A DNA stretch of 21,965 nucleotides, taken from IMG/VR virus record IMGVR_UViG_3300027759_000473, positions 1 to 21,965 of that record; one strand, given 5' to 3'. Below the pieces are notes generated by a model. That model made no database searches and had not been told where the DNA came from. It saw only the letters and a program-made list of their open reading frames with translations. Positions 15,781 to 21,965 of the stretch are shown in pieces (the stretch's first letter is position 1; each line of letters starts with the position of its first letter). Both the position numbers and the translations under genes were made by a program. Origin of the DNA: a virus.

Positions 15781-16254
15781 TTATAACACTGCCAAATCTG
15801 CTGTAGTAATACTACCCCTGGGTTCCATACAGTCATAGGCTGTAGACAGGGCAACATTAAATGCATCAGTAGAGCTGGTGAGCAAATCCCCATAATCGGT
15901 ATTCACAGAACTACCAGGAAAAGCAGATACCGTACTGTTTGTAAAACCTATAGCGCTGGCACCAGCAGCAGTTGTCTGTGTAGAACCATCGGAGAATTGT
16001 ACCCCTCCGCTGGTTGAAATTATAACGTTACCAGTAACCACATTACCAGTAACAGTAACATTACTTAATGTAGAATTTATGACTGCTGCAGTTGCCCGCG
16101 CATTAGAAAAATATAAATTGCTTCCTTCTGGAACAACACTGGTACTTAATGTAGCAGATGTTACATTCCACGCGTTTCCATTATAAGTCCAGGTCTTACC
16201 ACTGAACGTATAGGTTGCATTAGCACTCGGCGCTGAAGGGAAATTTAAAGCCAT
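15781..16254 (-). CDS. Short fibre-like protein with the adapter of the large fibre (157 aa)
   Basis: The first ~55 residues (LNFPSAPSANATYTFSGKTW, TYNGNAWNV, then EGSNLYFSNARATAA) parallel the N-terminus of the 1417-residue fibre (LNFPSSPALNDTYSFGGKTW, VYNGSAWAL, EGTNLYFTNARSRAA). The middle is Thr/Val-rich with GNVVTGNVIIS and GVQFSDGSTQTTAAG, and the C-terminus is unrelated (SVNTDYGDLLTSSTDAFN onward). The shared adapter suggests both proteins dock at the same type of site. It has no clear Shine-Dalgarno site: the ATG follows a terminator T run and GAAAGAAT. Confidence 0.75.
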   Translation of the reverse strand: MALNFPSAPSANATYTFSGKTWTYNGNAWNVTSATLSTSVVPEGSNLYFSNARATAAVINSTLSNVTVTGNVVTGNVIISTSGGVQFSDGSTQTTAAGASAIGFTNSTVSAFPGSSVNTDYGDLLTSSTDAFNVALSTAYDCMEPRGSITTADLAVL

Positions 16255-16262
16255 ATTCTTTC

Positions 16263-16296
16263 AAAAAAATCAGGGAGGATTTTATTCACTCCCTGA
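16263..16296 (-). terminator. Intrinsic terminator after the large fibre gene
   Basis: The coding strand has an 8-bp stem TCAGGGAG/CTCCCTGA (16296-16289 and 16277-16270) with an 11-base loop, followed at once by seven T (16269-16263). It is a textbook rho-independent terminator 15 bases after the 1417-residue gene stop. A late promoter lies between the stop and the stem. Confidence 0.88.
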
Positions 16297-16298
16297 TA

Positions 16299-16306
16299 TA
16301 TTTATA
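16299..16306 (-). promoter_or_regulatory. T4-type late promoter overlapping the terminator
   Basis: An exact TATAAATA on the coding strand between the large fibre stop and the terminator stem. With the usual start about six bases past the box, transcription would begin near 16293, inside the 5' arm of the stem. New transcripts would lack the first three stem bases and keep only a 5-bp stem, while read-through transcripts would form the full hairpin. It is placed to drive the 157-residue gene and those following. Confidence 0.75.
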
Positions 16307-16311
16307 ACGTA

Positions 16312-19300
16312 TTAAGGATGTGTCTTTTTGTATGCTTCGAATTCAGCTTTCAATTCTTTAATGGCTTCAACCAGAACACCTACCACGTTATTGTATCTGA
16401 TACCTAAGTATCCATTATCATCAGCAGAAACAATCTCAGGCAATACTGCTTGAACTTCTTGAGCAATTAAACCAATTGCTTTACCATTTCCTTCTTTCCA
16501 GTCAAAGGTAACACCGCGAAGTGCATTAACAGTATCTAGTGCAGATGTTACAGTCTTAATGTTTTTCTTCAATCTCTTATCAGAAGACGAATTCAAGTCA
16601 GTTGCAGTCAATTGACCTGTAGAAGGGTTAAATGTTAACTTAGAAGATGATACTTGTTCTGTAACTGCTCCAGATGTACCATTTGCAAACATAATATATC
16701 TGGTTGCATTAGTTGATGTATCATCTGTAACAGTAATAAAGTTAGCAATGTTAGCTGTTAAGTTGTTAGCTGTTCCAGAAGCATTAGTCAGAACAATTGC
16801 GCTCGGTGTACCGAGATCTTGACCGGATACAGCAGAGGCAATCATTGCATTAGATATTGCTCCAGATGAACCTGCAACAGTGGTTACTTTAGCAGCAGTA
16901 TAGGTCGTAGCAATTGACGAACCTTGCCATGTACCAGAACTAATCGTTCCAACAGAGGTTAAGTTTGATGCAAGTACGTTAGGACCTAATCCTGTAGCGC
17001 TAATAACTGGGGTATTATTAATCTCATAAACCTTACCGGAAGCAAGATCAAAGTCAGTACTAGATGTCCAAGATGTATTAGCATGTACATAGTTAAATGT
17101 AGCACCTGCGCCATCGACAGTGATACCGGCACCATCGGCAGCTGCGCTATTAGCAGCACCTTTGGCAATTAAAATATTCTTATCGGTAATTTCTGTATTA
17201 GTTGTTTGAATAGCTGTTAGGGTACCAGTAACAGTCAGGTTGGCCAAACTTACAGTCTGACCAGTCAATGAAGAAGCAATCATGGCATTAGAAATTGCAC
17301 CAGTTGAACCACCAACTGACTCTACCAATGAACTAACAATGGTACCAGTTGCCTGTTCAACCCACTGTGAACTTGTACCATCGTTGAAGTACAAATATGT
17401 TTTACCATCATCTGCATCAATCCATTGATCACCAATGTTAGGAGAGCCAGGAGCACTTGCAGATACAGTAACGTTAGCAATATTGGCAAAATCAAATACA
17501 CCAGTACTGCTATTATATTGACCTTTACTGCCATTAATAGATAGAGCAGCTCTTGCATTAGTATCAGTATACTGAGTGATCGTAGAAGAAATTACTCCTG
17601 TACCGCTATCATAACCGATACCAGTACCAGCACTTACAGAACCACGGGCTCTTGCCTGGGTAAAGTACTGATTAGTACCCTCAGCAACGTTAGAAGTAGT
17701 CAGTACACCGGAAGATGTAATTGCAGAAGCTAACTGTGCATTAGATACAGCACCGGTTGCCCCGCCAACGGAAGATACACCAGAAGTAATAGCAACGTTA
17801 GAAGCAGAAGTAATTCTACCATATACGTCAACTGTAATAACTGGAATGTTTAATGTACTACCATATGTGGTAGCAGTAACACCAGATTGTGCATTAGCAG
17901 CAAGCAAGGTAGTTTGATTTGCACCTAAACCACTAACCCCTGTGCTTATTGGCAATCCAGTTGCATTGGTAAGAGTAGCTGATGAAGGCGTTCCGAGTGC
18001 TGGGGTTACCAAGGTTGGGCTAGTTGCAAATACTAACGCACCTGAGCCTGTTTCATCTGTAACAGCAGCTGCAAGATTAGAACTCGATGGAGTTGCCAAG
18101 AACGTTGCAACGTTTGCACCAAGACCGCTGACACCAGTACTGATTGGTAAACCAGTTGCATTAGTCAATACACCGGCTGAAGGTGTACCAATGTTAGGTG
18201 TTACCAATACTGGGTTATTACTTAGTACAACATTACCAGAACCGGTCTCATCAGTTACCACAAATGCAAAGTTAGCGCTTGTTGGAGTAGCCAAGAACGT
18301 TGCAACGTTTGCACCAAGACCGCTGACACCAGAACTAATAGGTAACCCAGTTGCGTTGGTTAGTGTAGCATAACTTGGTGTACCAATATTTGGTGTTGTA
18401 AGGACGGGGCTAGTAGCAAATACTAGCGAACCTGAACCGGTTTCATCAGAGATTAGAGTAGCAAGTTCGGCAGATGTTGTTGAAGCAAATTGTGATAGAC
18501 CGTTAGCAGTTTCAGCAAGCCCTGTAACAGCGCCAGTTCTACCATTAACCGCTGTAACCTTAGCGGCCGTATAAGCAGTACCGATTTCTGTACCATTCCA
18601 TACACCAGTAGTAATAGTTCCAACTGATGTAAGGTTAGAATTAACAACGGTTGGGCCAAGGCCAGTTCTGCTTAAAACTTGTCCGTTATTTGCTTTAATT
18701 ACTTTATTAATAGCTAGATCTATATCCTGGCTAGAAGTAAATGATGTTGTGGCATGTACGTAGTTAAAGGTTGCATTAGCGCCTTCAATTGTGATACCGG
18801 CACCATCGGCGGCCAGGCTATTAGCAGCTCCTTTGGCAATTGTAATATTCTTATCTGCAACTTCAAGCGTTGTAGAAGACACAGTTGTTGTAGTACCTTG
18901 AACAAACAAATTACCAGCAATAACCATATTATTTAATATGTTAGTATTACCAGTAGCAGCACCAATGTTAACTGTAGTACCTGCTCCAGCAAAATTAACT
19001 GTAGTAGCATTGGTATTGATTATGTCAAAAGAACCGCTAGGTGTAGTTATTGATGTGTTAAATGTAGGGCTTTGATTAAATACTAAAAACCCGGTACCAG
19101 TTTCATCAGTAATTAATGCGCGTAAATTAGCACTTGTTGGTGTTTGACCTAAGAATGTAGCAACGTTAGCTCCTAAACCGCTGATACCAGTACTAACTGG
19201 TAATCCAGTTGCATTAGTTAATGTGACAGCAGATGGTGTTCCAAGGTTAGGAGTAACCATAACCGGTGAATTAGAGAACAGAATATTACCTGTTCCTGTT

Positions 19301-20565
19301 TCATCAGTTACTGCAGATGCAAGGTTAGCAGATGAGGGTGTTGCCAAGAATGTGGCAATGCCAGATCCTAAACCGCTAACACCTGTACTAATTGGCAAAC
19401 CAGTTGCTGATGTCAATACAGCATATGAAGGTGTACCAATATTAGGCGTTAACAGAACCGGGCTTGATGAGAATACTAAAGAACCTGAACCTGTTTCATC
19501 GGTAATAGCAGATGCAAGATTTGCACTTGATGGGGTAGCTAAGAACGTTGCCACTCCAGTTCCTAAACCGCTGACGCCAGTACTAATTGGTAAACCAGTT
19601 ACATTGGTCATTACCCCGGAAGCCGGTGTTCCAAGTGCTGGAGTTACCAATGTTGGTGAAGTAGCAAATACTAATGCACCAGATCCGGTTTCATCAGAAA
19701 TAACACCAGCTAATTCAGCTGAAGTGGTAGCAGCAAATTGTGATAAGTTACCAGTAGTAGTGGCAATTGATGTAATTGCACCTGTTGAACCATTTACAGA
19801 TGTAACACCAGCATTGGTAATAGTAGGTGTTGCACCTTCATTACCCAGACCGGAAATTGTAATACCAGTACCAGCAACCAAGTTACCGACATATGCACCA
19901 GTAGTATCTCTACCAAGTTCTACAGAATTAGGTTGAATACTTGCAGAGAAAGAACCACCATCGGCAGTACCAATTGTAAATGTATTACCAGAAGCACTGA
20001 ACGTTGATACTCCGGCTACGTTAACGTTAGCGGCAGATGTAATTCGACCATAAGTATCAACTGTAAATACTGGTACCTTAGATGCACCACCGTATGTGTT
20101 AGCAGTAACACCAGAAACGCTTAATGCAACATTACCAGTTGCAGAACTGTATGTAATTGGACCACCGAAAGCGGCATCAATCGATGCTCTTGCTCTTGCA
20201 GTGGTGAAGTAAAGATTTGCGCCTTCTGCAACATTACCTGTTGTCAGAACGCCGGAGCTTGTAATACCAGATGCCAATTGTGCATTGGATACAGCACCTG
20301 TTGCACCACCAACCGATGTAACACCACCGGTAATTGTAATAACTCCGGTAGAATTATCATAAGAACCAGCACCTGCAACTGAAATCGCAGCTCTAGATCT
20401 TGCATTAGTAAAATAAAGGTTGGTACCTTCAGTTACTGTAGTTGTGGATAATGTTGTGGATTGTAGAGCCCAAGCAGAACCATTATACACCCATGTTTTT
20501 CCACCAAAGGAATAGGTATCATTAAGTGCTGGGCTTGATGGAAAATTTAAAGTTGGTCCTGACAT
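16312..20565 (-). CDS. Large tail fibre/spike with C-terminal S74 self-cleaving chaperone (1417 aa)
   Basis: Probable receptor-binding fibre. Order: adapter LNFPSSPALNDTYSFGGKTW (6-25) and NLYFTNARSR (49-58); NLYFTTARAR (117-126); TVDTYGRITSAANV (168-181); four-copy array of a 65-residue DETGSG unit (281-503); module LEVADKNITIAKGAA...NLTSVGTI (566-684); three-copy array (697-888); TVDVYGRITSASNV (911-924); IGDQWID module (1044-1050); second ITDKNILIAKGAA module (1124-1240); chaperone (1328-1417). The last domain (SSDKRLKKNIKTV, then IGLIAQEVQAVLP and a final coiled coil IKELKAEFEAYKK) is the S74 intramolecular chaperone. Ser1328 and Lys1333 have the five-residue spacing of the endosialidase catalytic dyad, so release of ~90 residues after trimer folding is expected. 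AAGGA precedes the ATG; a late promoter lies 38 bases upstream. No enzymatic tailspike domain is seen. Confidence 0.93.
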   Translation of the reverse strand: MSGPTLNFPSSPALNDTYSFGGKTWVYNGSAWALQSTTLSTTTVTEGTNLYFTNARSRAAISVAGAGSYDNSTGVITITGGVTSVGGATGAVSNAQLASGITSSGVLTTGNVAEGANLYFTTARARASIDAAFGGPITYSSATGNVALSVSGVTANTYGGASKVPVFTVDTYGRITSAANVNVAGVSTFSASGNTFTIGTADGGSFSASIQPNSVELGRDTTGAYVGNLVAGTGITISGLGNEGATPTITNAGVTSVNGSTGAITSIATTTGNLSQFAATTSAELAGVISDETGSGALVFATSPTLVTPALGTPASGVMTNVTGLPISTGVSGLGTGVATFLATPSSANLASAITDETGSGSLVFSSSPVLLTPNIGTPSYAVLTSATGLPISTGVSGLGSGIATFLATPSSANLASAVTDETGTGNILFSNSPVMVTPNLGTPSAVTLTNATGLPVSTGISGLGANVATFLGQTPTSANLRALITDETGTGFLVFNQSPTFNTSITTPSGSFDIINTNATTVNFAGAGTTVNIGAATGNTNILNNMVIAGNLFVQGTTTTVSSTTLEVADKNITIAKGAANSLAADGAGITIEGANATFNYVHATTSFTSSQDIDLAINKVIKANNGQVLSRTGLGPTVVNSNLTSVGTITTGVWNGTEIGTAYTAAKVTAVNGRTGAVTGLAETANGLSQFASTTSAELATLISDETGSGSLVFATSPVLTTPNIGTPSYATLTNATGLPISSGVSGLGANVATFLATPTSANFAFVVTDETGSGNVVLSNNPVLVTPNIGTPSAGVLTNATGLPISTGVSGLGANVATFLATPSSSNLAAAVTDETGSGALVFATSPTLVTPALGTPSSATLTNATGLPISTGVSGLGANQTTLLAANAQSGVTATTYGSTLNIPVITVDVYGRITSASNVAITSGVSSVGGATGAVSNAQLASAITSSGVLTTSNVAEGTNQYFTQARARGSVSAGTGIGYDSGTGVISSTITQYTDTNARAALSINGSKGQYNSSTGVFDFANIANVTVSASAPGSPNIGDQWIDADDGKTYLYFNDGTSSQWVEQATGTIVSSLVESVGGSTGAISNAMIASSLTGQTVSLANLTVTGTLTAIQTTNTEITDKNILIAKGAANSAAADGAGITVDGAGATFNYVHANTSWTSSTDFDLASGKVYEINNTPVISATGLGPNVLASNLTSVGTISSGTWQGSSIATTYTAAKVTTVAGSSGAISNAMIASAVSGQDLGTPSAIVLTNASGTANNLTANIANFITVTDDTSTNATRYIMFANGTSGAVTEQVSSSKLTFNPSTGQLTATDLNSSSDKRLKKNIKTVTSALDTVNALRGVTFDWKEGNGKAIGLIAQEVQAVLPEIVSADDNGYLGIRYNNVVGVLVEAIKELKAEFEAYKKTHP
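16846..17196 (-). repeat. Duplicated fibre module, distal copy
   Basis: Encodes residues 1124-1240 of the large fibre: ITDKNILIAKGAANSAAADG, then GAGATFNYVHANTSWTSS, TGLGPN, SNLTSVGTI and YTAAKVT. It parallels residues 566-684, encoded at 18514-18870, over its whole length with the same order of motifs. Confidence 0.85.
17902..18477 (-). repeat. 195-bp repeat array, three DETGSG units of the large fibre
   Basis: Encodes three units with DETGSG at residues 707, 772 and 837. The unit is about 65 residues: [55 protein letters not shown]. The array runs out at residue 888, where ANQTTLLAANAQ replaces the expected ATFLATP. The protein region is otherwise uncut. Confidence 0.9.
18514..18870 (-). 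repeat. Duplicated fibre module, proximal copy
   Basis: Encodes residues 566-684 of the large fibre: LEVADKNITIAKGAANSLAA, then GANATFNYVHATTSFTSS, TGLGPT, SNLTSVGTI and YTAAKVT. It sits between the two 65-residue arrays and parallels the copy encoded at 16846-17196. Confidence 0.85.
19057..19725 (-). repeat. 195-bp repeat array, four DETGSG units of the large fibre
   Basis: Encodes DETG motifs at residues 291, 356, 421 and 487, spaced 65, 65 and 66 residues. The final unit has GQTPTSANL in place of ATPSSANL (one extra residue) and breaks off after the NQSPTFNT segment. Units differ at many synonymous and some amino-acid positions, so this array is not very recent. Confidence 0.9.
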
Positions 20566-20602
20566 TTTATTCCTTATTGGTTGGAAATTATCGTTATTCG
20601 TT

Positions 20603-20610
20603 TATTTATA
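20603..20610 (-). promoter_or_regulatory. T4-type late promoter for the large fibre gene
   Basis: An exact TATAAATA on the coding strand in the 58-base gap between the 192-residue gene and the 1417-residue gene, ending 37 bases before the ATG. No strong terminator is seen in the gap; only a weak 5-bp AGAGA/TCTCT stem lies upstream of it. Confidence 0.8.
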
Positions 20611-20623
20611 GTAACAGAGACCG

Positions 20624-21202
20624 TTAAATCTCTATCCATTGATGACTTGTACCATCGTTTACAAAAAGATATGCTATTGCATTGCCAGCCTCAATCCACT
20701 TATCTCCAATATAAGGGTCAGCGGGAGCAGACAAAGATACGGTTACATTGGCAGCGTTTATCGATATTATACCGGTTGCGCTGTCATATGAACCTTTGCC
20801 GTTTACATTACCAGTTGCAATAGAGATTGAAGCTCGTGATCTCGCATTGGTAAAGTATAAATTGGTTAATTCAATTATATTAGCTGTTGTGAGTAGCCCT
20901 GAGGAGGTAATACCTGCAGCCAACTGTATGTTAGATACATTACCTGTAACTCCGGCTACTGTATAGTTTAAATCAACGTTTGCTGCTGCATACGCAAGGG
21001 TTGCAATTGTGGTTGCTGTATTAGCTTGATTATACGCAGATAAAGTATACGAAGCTAGTGAAAGAGGATAACCTCCAACAGTAGCGCCGTCATGAACTAC
21101 GGCTACCTTTTTATCTAAATCGACAGTAATCTCACCGGATGCTCCTGTGAACAAACTGTGTGAGTAAGTATTACCGCGTCTAAATTGTGTTTGAATAGCC
21201 AT
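20624..21202 (-). CDS. Short tail fibre-like protein with Mtd-type N-terminus (192 aa)
   Basis: N-terminal domain (about 1-48: MAIQTQFRRGNTYSHSLFTG, then ASGEITVDLDKKVAVVHDGA) is the same Mtd-type fibre base as in the 241-residue protein. Residues 50-80 are Ala-rich. Then follow GNVSNIQLAAGITSSGLLTT and ELTNLYFTNARSRASIS, as in the large fibre, and the protein ends with NVTVSLSAPADPYIGDKWIE and VNDGTSHQWIEI, a module found inside the large fibre (about 1031-1070). The start overlaps the stop of the 125-residue gene (TAATG), and no clear Shine-Dalgarno site is present, so translation is probably coupled. Confidence 0.8.
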   Translation of the reverse strand: MAIQTQFRRGNTYSHSLFTGASGEITVDLDKKVAVVHDGATVGGYPLSLASYTLSAYNQANTATTIATLAYAAANVDLNYTVAGVTGNVSNIQLAAGITSSGLLTTANIIELTNLYFTNARSRASISIATGNVNGKGSYDSATGIISINAANVTVSLSAPADPYIGDKWIEAGNAIAYLFVNDGTSHQWIEI

Positions 21203-21579
21203 TAAATAGAGCCGTAGTCTATTGGGGAAATAGCAGTTGAAATTGTAGCGTCATAAATGAAGCCGTAATCAAATTCAAAATTGTTATTATTACCCGATGC
21301 AGTAGAAGAAATAACTCCGTCTGCAATTGTTATATTTGTGCCGGCGGTAAAGGCCGCTCTTGCCCTAGCATTATTAAAATATAAGTTTGAACCTTCAATA
21401 ACATTACTTGTAGTTCCTGCTCCAATAACTACAACATTACCATTACCGTCTTTAGAATAGATGATCTTATCGGTAAGGTTAACTACCGGTTCACCAACCA
21501 AAACATTAGCCGCAACTGGTACCGAACCAGCAGTAAATGACCGTTTAAGTTGAATATCTGTAGTTGGTCCGGCTGCCAT
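21202..21579 (-). CDS. Short fibre-like protein (125 aa)
   Basis: The first ~50 residues (TTDIQLKRSFTAGSVPVAAN, then GEPVVNLTDKIIYSKDGNGN) form the small fibre-base domain seen in many phage tail proteins, a cousin of the Mtd-type N-terminus. EGSNLYFNNARARAAFT (about 63-79) is the shared linker. The C-terminus, NNFEFDYGFIYDATISTAIS then PIDYGSI, is Asp/Tyr/Phe-rich and may bind a partner or receptor. It has a weak ribosome site (AAAGAA) and is translationally coupled to the next gene. Probable minor tail appendage protein; exact place unknown. Confidence 0.75.
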   Translation of the reverse strand: MAAGPTTDIQLKRSFTAGSVPVAANVLVGEPVVNLTDKIIYSKDGNGNVVVIGAGTTSNVIEGSNLYFNNARARAAFTAGTNITIADGVISSTASGNNNNFEFDYGFIYDATISTAISPIDYGSI

Positions 21580-21588
21580 TTTTATTCT

Positions 21589-21963
21589 TTATGACAACTC
21601 ATCTACAAGACGTTGGAGTCTTCTAACTTCTTGTAACAAAGTTTCGTTTTGATCTTTAATAAATTTTGTGCTGTTGTTAATACTAGCTTCCACATTTGCA
21701 ACTTGATTTTTAAGAGTCGTATTTTCTTGTAAAGCAGCGTTAAGTTTATTTTCCATATCTAGGTAATTATTTTTAATAATTTCTAAATCAGATGTACTTA
21801 AAGTTTGAGCAGGTAACTCTTCAACTTGCTTTTTATATCTATCTCTCTCATCATTAGCCATCTGCAATTGAGACTCAAGTACAATGATCTGAGCCTGAAA
21901 GGAATTTAATTTTTGATTTGTCTTATCAATAATTACATTAAAAAATTTACTCTGGTCTTCCAT
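21589..21963 (-). CDS. Coiled-coil protein of unknown function (124 aa)
   Basis: Not recognised. A 124-residue, highly charged protein with Leu/Ile heptad spacing over nearly its whole length (IIVLESQLQMANDERDRYKK, then LEIIKNNYLDMENKLNAALQ and LLQEVRRLQRLVDEL), so it is a predicted long coiled coil, probably a dimer or trimer. It contains no Cys and no membrane segment. The ATG at 21963 lies two bases from the window edge, so the ribosome site cannot be seen; a longer N-terminus upstream cannot be excluded. Position upstream of the short fibre genes fits a tail scaffold, connector or fibre chaperone. Confidence 0.7.
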   Translation of the reverse strand: MEDQSKFFNVIIDKTNQKLNSFQAQIIVLESQLQMANDERDRYKKQVEELPAQTLSTSDLEIIKNNYLDMENKLNAALQENTTLKNQVANVEASINNSTKFIKDQNETLLQEVRRLQRLVDELS

Positions 21964-21965
21964 AT

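Noticed and set aside
17902-19725. Regularly spaced repeats resembling a CRISPR-like array
   Set aside because: The 195-bp period is entirely within one open frame and the repeated and intervening parts both encode conserved fibre sequence; no cas genes are present.
19223-19936. Long plus-strand open frame (237 codons) opposite the large fibre
   Set aside because: It lies antisense to the repeat arrays and repeats with the same 195-bp period. Its peptide is low-complexity (many V, P, A), with no matching domain. It is a shadow of the repeated coding strand.
15040-21202. Diversity-generating retroelement suggested by Mtd-like N-termini
   Set aside because: No reverse transcriptase, template repeat or C-type lectin variable region is visible. 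Only the fibre-base domain is shared with Mtd.
1-21965. tRNA genes, integrase, attachment sites or insertion sequences
   Set aside because: None seen on either strand by reading: no cloverleaf-like intergenic segment exists (gaps are mostly under 90 bases) and no transposase or integrase motifs occur.

Overview
The window is a stretch of a T4-like myovirus (contractile-tailed Caudoviricetes) genome. Every credible gene lies on the minus strand, so transcription runs from high to low coordinates. The low-coordinate end carries the T4 morphogenesis order 13-14-15-16-17-18 without interruption, followed by the first five codons of the next gene, where gp19 is expected. The neck, terminase and sheath proteins, the 2OG-Fe(II) oxygenase next to gene 13, the many small modular fibre proteins and the AT-leaning sequence resemble marine T4-like phages of cyanobacteria or SAR11-type bacteria. 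The host itself cannot be read from this window.

Layout in transcription order. (1) 21963-20624: a coiled-coil protein and two short fibre-like proteins. (2) 20565-16312: a 1417-residue tail fibre or spike with two arrays of 65-residue repeats, a duplicated ~117-residue module and a C-terminal S74-type self-cleaving chaperone. (3) 16254-14116: five short fibre or appendage proteins that share N-terminal adapters, internal motifs and C-terminal tags with each other and with the large fibre. (4) 14103-8002: three larger adhesin-like proteins that join fibronectin-III-like domains either to glycine-rich domains (two proteins) or to six ~100-residue beta-type modules (one protein). Between two of them lies a tail assembly chaperone gene broken by an in-frame TAA. 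(5) 7986-6448: a small accessory protein, then a two-gene unit (2OG-Fe(II) oxygenase plus a 79-residue protein) ending at a hairpin. (6) 6370-1: neck (gp13, gp14), sheath terminator (gp15), small and large terminase (gp16, gp17), sheath (gp18) and the start of the presumed tube gene.

Regulation is visible. Five exact copies of the T4 late-promoter box TATAAATA occur on the coding strand just upstream of the gp18, gp13, 1417-residue fibre, 157-residue and 69-residue genes. One strong intrinsic terminator follows the large fibre gene, and a weaker hairpin separates the oxygenase unit from gp13. Many neighbouring genes overlap by 1-11 bases, which suggests translational coupling.

The most notable feature is 8.0-21.6 kb, which looks like a combinatorial tail-adhesin locus: a limited set of parts (N-terminal adapters, FN3 spacers, glycine-rich heads, NLYF-type linkers, GRITSASNV motifs and C-terminal tags) is recombined across about ten adjacent genes. 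Other points worth checking are the nonsense-interrupted chaperone, the ~70-residue insertion in gp13, and the late promoter whose predicted start lies inside a terminator stem.
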